This document shows positions 54,441 to 61,810 of a DNA stretch of 64,000 nucleotides, piece by piece; position 1 is the stretch's first letter, and each line of letters begins with the position of its first letter. Where the stretch lies: IMG/VR virus record IMGVR_UViG_3300009788_000091, positions 42,179-106,178 of that record. One strand, 5' to 3'. The notes under the pieces were generated by a model, which had not been told where the DNA came from, made no database searches, and saw only the letters and a program-made list of their open reading frames with translations. This DNA is from a virus. The position numbers and the translations under genes are program-made.

Positions 54441-54904
54441 TAAAACTCTCTTATCGGTTTAAGACACGGTCCGCCAGTTAATCGTGAACCTTGTTTTACT
54501 GCTCTTTTTTCTTTAACAATCCTAACTTGTGGTTCATCAATCCAACGTCCATCTTGGTATTTACCATTATGGTCTTTTTTAAATGCCAAATAAACCCTGG
54601 AACAACCATTCATATAAACCGAACGTGCTACAACAATACCTTGAAGATCAGAAACAGGATCATATACTTTTTGACCTAATTTCACTAATTGCTTTGATTT
54701 TTTAACTTTAATCAATTGTTTTTTATTTATAATTTTTATTTGAACCTCATCAATCATTACGGATTCAGGTATAGTATCATCTTTTTTCTTAGATGGTTGT
54801 ACCTCAAGTCGAATACATCCATGAAGATATTGTGCGCGACAAATAGCCACACCTTCAACACCAGTTACAAGATCTTTTACAGTTTGTCCTATTTTAGTTT
54901 CCAT
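54440..54904 (-). CDS. Tandem-repeat phage protein
   Basis: A 154-residue protein of two similar 60-residue units, METKIGQTVKDLVTGVEGVA and KLGQKVYDPVSDLQGIVVAR at their starts, each with a Y.HGC/Y.NGC-R segment and an acidic D/E-rich part ending DEVQI/DEPQV. Related single-unit proteins are frequent in phages. I start at ATG 54904, in a TAATG overlap; the frame is open 51 bases upstream but inside the previous gene. Confidence 0.68.
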   Translation of the reverse strand: METKIGQTVKDLVTGVEGVAICRAQYLHGCIRLEVQPSKKKDDTIPESVMIDEVQIKIINKKQLIKVKKSKQLVKLGQKVYDPVSDLQGIVVARSVYMNGCSRVYLAFKKDHNGKYQDGRWIDEPQVRIVKEKRAVKQGSRLTGGPCLKPIREF

Positions 54905-55140
54905 TATTTTTCCTTTCGTTTGTTTGCATGAAATTTTGGAGCACAAGCTGAACATCTACAAGTTCCAGTTTTGACTGCCTGTTGAAAATGACCAATAAAA
55001 TATTTAAATTCCATCGCATCACTTATACTAAGACCTAAAAATTTCGCCAATTCATCAACACTTTTCGTTGATAAAAGATCAAAAACTTTTCCACTTACTT
55101 CTTCTTGTGAATGGTAAACATTTCTTATTACTATTTCCAT
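54904..55140 (-). CDS. Small Cys-rich helical protein
   Basis: A 78-residue protein with a helical part (VDELAKFLGLSISDAMEFKY) that looks like an HTH and a CRCSAC cluster near the C-terminus. AAGGAG lies 5 bases before ATG 55140. Not recognised further. Confidence 0.6.
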   Translation of the reverse strand: MEIVIRNVYHSQEEVSGKVFDLLSTKSVDELAKFLGLSISDAMEFKYFIGHFQQAVKTGTCRCSACAPKFHANKRKEK

Positions 55141-55149
55141 AATCACTCC

Positions 55150-55248
55150 TTAATTAAAATATGAAATCAAAAATAAAACACTAAATAAAATCCCTATAAA
55201 AAATAAAAGACGAAAAATTAATATTCCAAACTCATACCAATTCATCAT
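55150..55248 (-). CDS. Single-pass membrane microprotein
   Basis: A 32-residue protein, MMNWYEFGILIFRLLFFIGI then LFSVLFLISYFN. Almost entirely one membrane helix. The ATG overlaps the upstream TGA (ATGA). Its last codons hold the AAGGAG of the next gene. Confidence 0.52.
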   Translation of the reverse strand: MMNWYEFGILIFRLLFFIGILFSVLFLISYFN

Positions 55249-55478
55249 AAAGTAAACCTAATATCAAAAATAACTCGATAATTATGTGGTACTAATTTTC
55301 TGATAGAATTAATTAATTCTTTAAAATCATTGTATTGACTAAGTAAAGCCGAATTAGAAAATAATTTCACATCTACTAAATCACTTTTAGTTGGGTTAAT
55401 TCTAACAACTGATTGATCAATTAAATAATGTTCGCGGGAAATAATCTTTATAGTGCTTAACCATTGGTCTTCATTCAT
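55245..55478 (-). CDS. Unknown 77-residue protein
   Basis: A small protein with alternating strands and helices (WLSTIKIISREHYLIDQSVV; LVPHNYRVIFDIRFTL). ATGA overlaps on both sides. Not recognised. Confidence 0.57.
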   Translation of the reverse strand: MNEDQWLSTIKIISREHYLIDQSVVRINPTKSDLVDVKLFSNSALLSQYNDFKELINSIRKLVPHNYRVIFDIRFTL

Positions 55479-55927
55479 CTTGGTATCATCCTTTTAATTA
55501 ATTGTTTATGTTTCATAATCTTATTTACAGATACTTCTTCTGGATGCTCAAATGATTCTTTCCAAAAAATTACTTTACAAAAAGGACACTGTTGTTTGAA
55601 ATGCCCTCGCATTTTCACACGACCAGCTGTCCATGACTTAACTTGTTTCTTCCCTACTTTTTTTTCTAATTTAATAAGATCATCTTGATCTAATTTTTCC
55701 ATAGTTGATTTTTTAGCAGGGCATTTATGAACAAAACTAGTATTAGAATTATCAATCTTATACTTAATCATTCTAACGATTGCTACTTTTTTCTTAATTC
55801 GTGTAACTTTATATTCAACATCATTAATAATAAATCTTTGTTTTACTTTTAATGGTTTTGAAAAATTTCTTAAAACACAATTTGTTTTTTCACGATCAAA
55901 AAAATCATAAAGAGTATATTTAATCAT
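55475..55927 (-). CDS. Unknown protein with zinc motif
   Basis: A 150-residue basic protein. N-terminal beta part (LKVKQRFIINDVEYKVTRIK), a middle with C-PAKK, and HFKQQCPFCKVIFWKESFEH near residue 110, a CxxC that may pair with other Cys/His residues. ATGA overlaps on both sides. Not recognised. Confidence 0.6.
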   Translation of the reverse strand: MIKYTLYDFFDREKTNCVLRNFSKPLKVKQRFIINDVEYKVTRIKKKVAIVRMIKYKIDNSNTSFVHKCPAKKSTMEKLDQDDLIKLEKKVGKKQVKSWTAGRVKMRGHFKQQCPFCKVIFWKESFEHPEEVSVNKIMKHKQLIKRMIPR

Positions 55928-56415
55928 CTGACTGGCCCCTTAAATTGGTCTTCAGTACCTAATTTACTATTACGTGCAACTTGAGCATGAGTAATAATAG
56001 TTACAAGACATCCAGCAAATGTAAATCTTTCCCAATATTTAGGATTGATATGGAATCGATTTTTAAATAAAAACTCAACAGATTTTCTACATCTAGCCAC
56101 AACTAATTCTACTTTCTTATCATCAGTTCCAAAAATTCCTGCATTTTGTAATTCCATTTTAACTCGTTTGGCCGTTAACTTCCAAGTTTGATCTAAGTCG
56201 CCTTTATGATCATAAGTTCGACCACATAAAACACACGATTTATTTCTATAAAGATCAAGCTTATCTTTATATTTAGCTAATATTACAAAAGCATCTTTCT
56301 GAGGATCTTTCATTCTAGTATGATAATCTTGAAAGCCTGGAACATGATCGGGATGCCAACCAACGCAATTGACACACCAATCAATACCAAATTTTTCTTC
56401 TTTATAACCAATCAT
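55924..56415 (-). CDS. Unknown protein with two CxxC motifs
   Basis: A 163-residue protein: WCVNCVGWHPDH near residue 13, SCVLCGRTYDH near residue 60 and a helical C-terminal half. The Cys/His arrangement suggests a zinc-binding domain. It starts behind a GAAAGAAATTGAAA variant of the ribosome cassette and overlaps its upstream gene by 14 bases. Confidence 0.6.
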   Translation of the reverse strand: MIGYKEEKFGIDWCVNCVGWHPDHVPGFQDYHTRMKDPQKDAFVILAKYKDKLDLYRNKSCVLCGRTYDHKGDLDQTWKLTAKRVKMELQNAGIFGTDDKKVELVVARCRKSVEFLFKNRFHINPKYWERFTFAGCLVTIITHAQVARNSKLGTEDQFKGPVR

Positions 56416-56602
56416 TTTTCAATTTCTTTCTCAACTTCCAACCCATATGAGCACCAGCTAAATAAGCTGCATATGTTTTTTCACAGTAATATGTATGCTC
56501 AACATTCCCAATCCAATCTTTACTGTTTCTTTTCGCATATCGAACAGCAAGTCTTTTTATACTTTTCCAAAATTGGTCTTTCATTGTCAAAATCAACGCC
56601 AT
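56402..56602 (-). CDS. Small basic helical protein
   Basis: A 66-residue protein (QFWKSIKRLAVRYAKRNSKD), basic with an aromatic-rich centre (YYCEKTYAAYLAGAHMGW). AAAAGGA lies close to ATG 56602; ATG 56584 is an alternative without a site. Not recognised. Confidence 0.55.
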   Translation of the reverse strand: MALILTMKDQFWKSIKRLAVRYAKRNSKDWIGNVEHTYYCEKTYAAYLAGAHMGWKLRKKLKNDWL

Positions 56603-56638
56603 TTCCTTTTCACTTTCTTAATCTTCTTCCAAATCCAT

Positions 56639-57043
56639 TTAAATATCGGAAACAGATTTATCTGAATCCGATTGTTTAATAGATTCTTTATCTTTTTCAT
56701 TATTCAAACTTTCACCAAGTTCTTTTGTTTGTTTATCAACTTCTTGTCTTAAAGCAATTTGTGCCGCGAATTTCTTCGCATTAGCAGAAAACGTGCTTTC
56801 ACTTAAGAAAATAAATTTAAGTTTACCATCTTTTCCTACCATCTCAATTGGAAAACTATATCCATGTTGCATTAAATTCATTGCCTTATTAGAGATCGTA
56901 ACAAACATCCCATGTTTTCCAGATGGAATCATTTTTATTTCAGTGTTTGAAACTTCGACTTCGGTAGTCTTTTTCTCTGTTCTGGTAATTTTTTCTTGTT
57001 GTCTTCTTTGTTTTCTATTTGGTTTTTGTCGTTTGGTTCCCAT
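56639..57043 (-). CDS. Basic protein overlapping the cold-shock gene
   Basis: A 134-residue protein. The N-terminus (KRQKPNRKQRRQQEKITRTE) is very basic, like an RNA- or DNA-binding arm; the middle is beta (KHGMFVTISNKAMNLMQHGY) and the C-terminus acidic and helical. ATG 57043 has AAGGA 8 bases upstream. It overlaps the cold-shock gene by 109 bases in another frame. ATG 56932 would avoid the overlap but has no ribosome site. Confidence 0.55.
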   Translation of the reverse strand: MGTKRQKPNRKQRRQQEKITRTEKKTTEVEVSNTEIKMIPSGKHGMFVTISNKAMNLMQHGYSFPIEMVGKDGKLKFIFLSESTFSANAKKFAAQIALRQEVDKQTKELGESLNNEKDKESIKQSDSDKSVSDI

Positions 57044-57318
57044 ACTCTATTTCCTTTACTTTCTTCAAATTCATATTTAGACATCCCTCTATCGTCTGGA
57101 TGAATCTCTAATTCCATAGCTTCTAACCCTTTATCATTCTTCGTCAAGCTAAATTTAACTGATTGGCCCATTACAAGATTTTTATGACCTTTTCTCCATG
57201 GCTCAATGTTACTAAAATGAATATAAACATCATCTGAATTAGGATCATCAGGTTGTATAAAGCCATAATCTAACCCGAAAAATTTAACTATACCTGTAAT
57301 CTTTGTTGTTTCAGTCAT
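56935..57318 (-). CDS. Cold-shock-domain protein
   Basis: A 127-residue protein. Residues 7-72 are a cold-shock domain: GIVKFFGLDYGFIQPDDPN, VYIHFSNIEPW, and VKFSLTKNDKGLEAMELE; KFFGLDYGFI carries RNP1-like aromatic residues and YIHF is RNP2. The C-terminal 50 residues are charged and Lys-rich. It likely binds single-stranded nucleic acid. The ATG overlaps the upstream stop (ATGA). The next gene lies partly inside its 3' end. Confidence 0.85.
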   Translation of the reverse strand: MTETTKITGIVKFFGLDYGFIQPDDPNSDDVYIHFSNIEPWRKGHKNLVMGQSVKFSLTKNDKGLEAMELEIHPDDRGMSKYEFEESKGNRVWEPNDKNQIENKEDNKKKLPEQRKRLPKSKFQTLK

Positions 57319-57566
57319 ATTCTTTTTCCTACTTTATGATGGCCGCATACCCAGACTAGATCATGTTTTTGTGGATCAAATTTTTTATAATATTTAATAG
57401 CCGCTTCTACACACATAAAAGCAACAATTTTATCTTTAGTTCCTCTATAACTTTTAAATTTTTCTTTTTTAATTTTAATCATTGCCGTTGGATTTTTCAT
57501 CCATACTTTATATGTTTTTAAAATTCTTCCATTTTCATGAACAATCAACATTTTTTTATCCATCAT
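57315..57566 (-). CDS. Unknown basic protein
   Basis: An 83-residue basic protein (HENGRILKTYKVWMKNPTAM, then KIKKEKFKSYRG). It ends HDLVWVCGHHKVGKRI with one Cys and His pair. I start at ATG 57566, overlapping the upstream gene by 11 bases; ATG 57581 is an alternative. Neither has a good ribosome site. Not recognised. Confidence 0.55.
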   Translation of the reverse strand: MMDKKMLIVHENGRILKTYKVWMKNPTAMIKIKKEKFKSYRGTKDKIVAFMCVEAAIKYYKKFDPQKHDLVWVCGHHKVGKRI

Positions 57567-58104
57567 AAATAGGTCTATCATTTAGATAAATAGATTTCAA
57601 AGAATCATTTATATCTTTATAATTTAATTCCAGTAAATCATTTAACAAAAAAATAACTAATTCATCAAATTTAAAACAAATGGAAGATACCCCACAAAAC
57701 TTAAATAATGTATTAAAAATATAAGACGGCACAATACAAAAAATTTCTTCATGATTTTTAGTAAAAATCAATATTGGAATTTTCTTTGCTTGATCAGCAT
57801 CAGTAGCACATTGTACCCACCAACTTTCAATACCATCTTCTTTACGTATTCCTTTTAATAAATCAGTTAAATCCCATATTTCATTATTTTTACACTCAAT
57901 ACTAAAAGGAAACTCGACCATATGTTTTGGGTTTTTTGGAGAAACATCGCCTGTCTTTGCCCATCCTCCAGATGCTGGTGTTCGAGCAAAACATATACCA
58001 GTCCATTTAGAAAAAATCTGTGCGATTTTTCTTTCAAATCCAGAACCTTTCTGGCGAGCATTAATCCCTTTTTTGCGTTTTTTCTTTATTCTTTGCTCTT
58101 TGAT
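57556..58104 (-). CDS. PD-(D/E)XK nuclease with a non-canonical start codon
   Basis: About 182 residues. A KGSGFERKIAQIFSKW helix, FARTPASGGWAKTGDV (with the catalytic Asp) and EFPFSIECKNN (ECK, the E-x-K pair), then a WWVQCATDADQAKKIPILIF strand-helix part match phage recombination nucleases of the PD-(D/E)XK class. The first ATG (57921) lies after the catalytic Asp, and no ATG, GTG or TTG is in frame between it and the stop codon at 58116. AGGAG at 58115-58111 is followed by ATT (58107) and ATC (58104, 6-base spacing). It overlaps the upstream gene by 44 bases. Confidence 0.72.
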   Translation of the reverse strand: MKEQRIKKKRKKGINARQKGSGFERKIAQIFSKWTGICFARTPASGGWAKTGDVSPKNPKHMVEFPFSIECKNNEIWDLTDLLKGIRKEDGIESWWVQCATDADQAKKIPILIFTKNHEEIFCIVPSYIFNTLFKFCGVSSICFKFDELVIFLLNDLLELNYKDINDSLKSIYLNDRPIYDG

Positions 58105-58444
58105 AATATACTCCTAAATTATGAAACATCTTTTCAGTTTCTACCGCTGCAATTGGAGTAGCCAAATTTGCTACAGCCCCAACTGACATATCATCTAAAA
58201 TTTCTCTCCCATATTCTTCATAAAAATCTTTAGCTATTTTTTCAGCAACTTTCTCTACAGCAAGTTCTTGAACTTGTTTTTTAAATTTATATTTTTTTAT
58301 AAATTCTGGAACAGCAACACTTGAAATCTTATCTAAAACTAATCTCCAAATATCACTACTATGATTCCTAAGTTCTTGTTGACTTATTTCTGTTGATATT
58401 ATTGTTTTATTATTCAAAAAATCATTGTCTTTTTTTATTTTCAT
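58061..58444 (-). CDS. Unknown helical protein between SbcC and nuclease genes
   Basis: A 127-residue protein. Helices with SSVAVPEFIKKYKFKKQVQE and AVEKVAEKIAKDFYEEYGRE, then an Ala-rich GAVANLATPIAAVE. The start ATG 58444 overlaps the SbcC stop (ATGA). Its last codons contain the AGGAG for the nuclease and two runs of six A. It may be a helper of the recombination proteins, judged by position only. Confidence 0.6.
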   Translation of the reverse strand: MKIKKDNDFLNNKTIISTEISQQELRNHSSDIWRLVLDKISSVAVPEFIKKYKFKKQVQELAVEKVAEKIAKDFYEEYGREILDDMSVGAVANLATPIAAVETEKMFHNLGVYYQRAKNKEKTQKRD

Positions 58445-60336
58445 ATCCATATTGCCTTACTATAAGTTTTATATCGTTTCACTTTCAATATATTTGGAAC
58501 AGACTCTTGAATATCTTTAAAATGAGAGATCCAAAAAATTTGTTCGAAACCCAATTTGTTTATCAAAGTCTTTGTAATAAGACCAATAAAATTATTTCGA
58601 TTCACCGAATCAAAAGCTGTATCAGGCTCATCAAGGAATAAGACATTGAAATTTGAACCTGTTTGACGTTGTTGCAAACAAGTAATGGCGATGCGAGTCG
58701 CAATTGAGATGATAATTTTACCACCACCACTTTCCATATGAAAACCTTCTTCCTCACCATTTTCTAAAATTTTAAAGTTGATTTCTTCTTTACGTTTTTT
58801 TCGTCTATCTGCATCACATGATTTACATTCCTTAATTCGAGTACCGCGTGGGAATACCCATCCACATTGAATACACTTATCTTCAAAAGTTGATAATTCA
58901 CGATCTGCCTGGAACTCAACCTGAAGTGGAGTGCCAAATTGTTCTAAAATATAATTGATTTCATCCTCAATTTCTTCAAAAGCATTTTCAATCTCTTGCG
59001 ATGGGATACCATTTTTCCCAAACATAAAAGCAATATATTTCAACAAAGCAACTTTCTTTTGTGCTTTTGAAATCTTTTTGTTTAATGATTCAATTTTCTC
59101 TTTTAATTTTTCTTTTGAAGTTTTCGATTCTTCGGCTCTAACCAATAAAATAGTTGACTTGTTTAAATGAACATCGAAACTTTGAATTTTATTTTCTATT
59201 TCAAATGCTTCATGTTTATCAAAAATAAATAAACGGTTTTCATATTTATTTTTTTGTTGTTCTAAATCAGTGATTTTGTCTAACAACAATAATCGTTTTT
59301 GATAATTTTTTATTTGATATAATTTTGAATTATAACTAGTGAGTTTGATTTTTAAAAGCTTAACATCTTTTTTCAATTTTTTAATTTCGTCTTTCGATGT
59401 TTCAATACGATCACATGACTCTTTTAAAATGGGACAAAATCCGGTATGGCCATCTGTATCAGCCAATCTTTGTTGAATATTTAAAATTCTAATTGTTAGT
59501 TTAGAACATCTTAACCTTAATTTTTCTTCATCCTTTGGGCTCGCTTTAAAATAATCATTTGTTATTTTATTTTTCAAATCACCAATTTTGGCATTAATAA
59601 TATCTATATTTGTATTCAAATTATTTGCTTCATTACTTGAAACTTTCAAATTTTTTAATTTTTTAATCCATTTATTTTTTTTGAATTGATAATTTTTAAT
59701 GACTTTTTTTAATGATTCAATACTACCAACCGAAGATTTCAAACTATTCAATTGTTCTGCATAAGTCGATTTTTTTGTTTTATATAATTCTAACTTTTTT
59801 AATTTAACATTTAAATCATCAAGAACACTTCTCTCAAGTTTTTGCCAGTAATCATTCTTCAACCAACGCATCAAATATTCTTGCTTCTGTGCTGGTTTTA
59901 ATTCCATGAATTGATTGATTTCAAATTGTTTGAAAAAACGAGTCAACACAAATTCATTTCGATTCATCCCAATCAAATCGTCAATAATCTGTTGGGCTTC
60001 TTTCTTTTTATCAACCCCATTGATTTCTAATAAACCTTTATTTTTAATATCTCGACCACGCAATATAGAATATTTCTTATCCCCCTCAATTAAAACTACT
60101 TTAACCCACATTTCAGATTGACCATGATGAATTAATTCAACCTCTTTAACAGCGCGTGAATCACCAGTTAAACAATATAGAATAGCTTCTGGAATAGTGG
60201 ATTTTCCACCTTTATTTGATTTGTCTTTATTTTCTTCATACTCAGCAAGAATGCCAATAATATTCTTATCCCCAAATCTCTTTTTTAATTTGGGATAAAG
60301 CATAAAATTATGAAGTTCAAGACTTCCTATTTTCAT
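58441..60336 (-). CDS. SbcC/Rad50-like ATPase (T4 gp46 type)
   Basis: A 631-residue SMC-like ATPase that works with the SbcD-type nuclease in DNA end processing and recombination. Walker A is NKGGKST (41-47), signature MESGGGK (534-540), Walker B VLFLDEPDTAFD (565-576). Two coiled-coil arms (about 165-290 and 309-440) flank a hook-like CPILKESC (301-308), C-x6-C and not the usual CxxC. An extra CxxC-x12-CxxC zinc ribbon (488-507) sits before the signature. ATG 60336 overlaps a 53-residue zinc-ribbon gene. Confidence 0.88.
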   Translation of the reverse strand: MKIGSLELHNFMLYPKLKKRFGDKNIIGILAEYEENKDKSNKGGKSTIPEAILYCLTGDSRAVKEVELIHHGQSEMWVKVVLIEGDKKYSILRGRDIKNKGLLEINGVDKKKEAQQIIDDLIGMNRNEFVLTRFFKQFEINQFMELKPAQKQEYLMRWLKNDYWQKLERSVLDDLNVKLKKLELYKTKKSTYAEQLNSLKSSVGSIESLKKVIKNYQFKKNKWIKKLKNLKVSSNEANNLNTNIDIINAKIGDLKNKITNDYFKASPKDEEKLRLRCSKLTIRILNIQQRLADTDGHTGFCPILKESCDRIETSKDEIKKLKKDVKLLKIKLTSYNSKLYQIKNYQKRLLLLDKITDLEQQKNKYENRLFIFDKHEAFEIENKIQSFDVHLNKSTILLVRAEESKTSKEKLKEKIESLNKKISKAQKKVALLKYIAFMFGKNGIPSQEIENAFEEIEDEINYILEQFGTPLQVEFQADRELSTFEDKCIQCGWVFPRGTRIKECKSCDADRRKKRKEEINFKILENGEEEGFHMESGGGKIIISIATRIAITCLQQRQTGSNFNVLFLDEPDTAFDSVNRNNFIGLITKTLINKLGFEQIFWISHFKDIQESVPNILKVKRYKTYSKAIWI

Positions 60337-60478
60337 TTTCTTCCTTTAACTTTTTTTCTAACTGATCAAGAGCTAAGACCCATTCCTTTGAGAAAAAAAG
60401 TTTACAAAATTTACAAAAATAAATATTGTGTTTCATTTTATTAATATCATTTTTCTCGCTACAATATGGGCACTTCAT
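60317..60478 (-). CDS. Small zinc-ribbon protein between sbcD-like and sbcC-like genes
   Basis: A 53-residue protein (MKCPYCSEKNDINKMKHNIY) with CPYC (3-6) and CKFC (22-25) as a zinc ribbon, and a helical, charged C-terminus. The start overlaps the SbcD-like stop (ATGA) and the end overlaps the SbcC start by 20 bases, so it is expressed with the nuclease pair and may bind it. Confidence 0.6.
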   Translation of the reverse strand: MKCPYCSEKNDINKMKHNIYFCKFCKLFFSKEWVLALDQLEKKLKEENENRKS

Positions 60479-61629
60479 AATACCGACTCAATATATGATT
60501 CAACTAATTCAGAAATTCTAACAGCATTTTTAGGATTATGTTTCTTGATCCAAACTTTAACCGCCTTATTTGGAGATAATTTAATAGTTTGATGTCTATT
60601 TCTTTTAACTACCTTTCTCACAATTCGTGGTTTAATTGGTTTTAAATGATAACAATATTTTTTAAATTGATTCGAAATTTCTGATAAGTTTAAAATCTTA
60701 TGGTCTGGAATTGTCAAATTCACTTTTAAAATGGATCTCTTTGAAATTTTTTTGCATAAAATTCGAATTTGTTTCTTTTCAAGTTTTGTTTTTGAACAAT
60801 CAATATTAAATTCTTTTAATGGGCGACACCGAGTCGAAATCATTTTGATTCGATGACGACCTTCACCTAAATATTCTGGGATATTGATTTCACAAAAATA
60901 TTTCTTTTTTTCTTTTTCCCCAAAATCAACAAAAATAGGCGAACCAATAATATGAATTCGATCAATCACCTGTTGTGTATGAATATGTGCTTGAATAATA
61001 ATAGGTCTACTATGTTTAAATTCCGGGTTTAAAATGGGTTCTGGAAGATAGGCTTCTGATCGTTTCAACATAAATTGTTCTGTACCTGGAATAGCTTCTT
61101 TCACATTCAAATGGCTAAAAATGAAATGATTTGCATTTATTGAAATTGATTCTTGTATTCTTTTTGTTTTAGCATCAATATATTTTTGAACAGTTTTAAA
61201 TTCATCTGGTATCTGATTGGTTGAAATATGTGGTAAAAAAGTAAAATAACAATTCCCAATTTCAGATTTAAAAATCCGTAAACATTTTATATCTGAAATC
61301 AGTTTTACTTTATAACCAGATTTTAATTCTTTTAAAAATTGAAGACAAGATATTTTTTCATTTGAAATCTTGTCATGATTACCATCAATAATCCAAATCT
61401 TAATACCATTCTTATTTAAAATATTTATAATCTTAAGAAATCGTTTTATTAAATAAGAACTCGGATTATTATTATGAAAAATATCCCCCCCAAAAATCAC
61501 ACCATCTGCTTTAATTGATACAGCATGATTAACTATATCAGTTACAATTGATATGATTTCATTCGTTCGGTCTAATTCATCTGTGAATAAACCGATATGA
61601 AAATCTGAACTAAATATGTATTTTTTCAT
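60475..61629 (-). CDS. SbcD/Mre11-like nuclease (T4 gp47 type)
   Basis: A 384-residue metallophosphoesterase. Motifs in order: FSSDFHIGLF (about 6), IFGGDIFHNNN (about 44), IIDGNHDK (about 81), FSHLNVKEAIPG (about 170) and QAHIHTQQ (about 213). With the SbcC-like ATPase downstream it should form an exonuclease/endonuclease complex acting on DNA ends during replication and recombination. The C-terminal part is basic. It overlaps the preceding zinc gene. Confidence 0.9.
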   Translation of the reverse strand: MKKYIFSSDFHIGLFTDELDRTNEIISIVTDIVNHAVSIKADGVIFGGDIFHNNNPSSYLIKRFLKIINILNKNGIKIWIIDGNHDKISNEKISCLQFLKELKSGYKVKLISDIKCLRIFKSEIGNCYFTFLPHISTNQIPDEFKTVQKYIDAKTKRIQESISINANHFIFSHLNVKEAIPGTEQFMLKRSEAYLPEPILNPEFKHSRPIIIQAHIHTQQVIDRIHIIGSPIFVDFGEKEKKKYFCEINIPEYLGEGRHRIKMISTRCRPLKEFNIDCSKTKLEKKQIRILCKKISKRSILKVNLTIPDHKILNLSEISNQFKKYCYHLKPIKPRIVRKVVKRNRHQTIKLSPNKAVKVWIKKHNPKNAVRISELVESYIESVL

Positions 61630-61810
61630 TCTTATTTTCTATTTTCTTTAATGAAGAATGAAATTTGTACCCCTTTTTCCAACAAATCTCACACAATTTT
61701 CCATTTCGTAACAATATTTGATCACGAACAGATTTTGTATCTCGTTTTAATGGAAAATTTTTATTACAAATATAACAATTAAATGAATGTTTACTGACTA
61801 GATCCATCAT
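61610..61810 (-). CDS. Small zinc-binding protein
   Basis: A 66-residue protein starting at ATG 61810 (the frame is open 30 bases upstream). CYICNKNFPL near residue 12 and CEICWKKGYKF near residue 40 form a zinc site. It overlaps the recombinase gene by 20 bases and the SbcD-like gene by 20. Function unknown; likely a small partner of the DNA-processing proteins. Confidence 0.58.
   Translation of the reverse strand: MMDLVSKHSFNCYICNKNFPLKRDTKSVRDQILLRNGKLCEICWKKGYKFHSSLKKIENKNEKIHI

Noticed and set aside
57867-58061. A 64-codon minus-strand ORF inside the nuclease region
   Set aside because: It is in another frame from the conserved nuclease sequence (KGSGFERK ... ECK) that clearly is the coding one.
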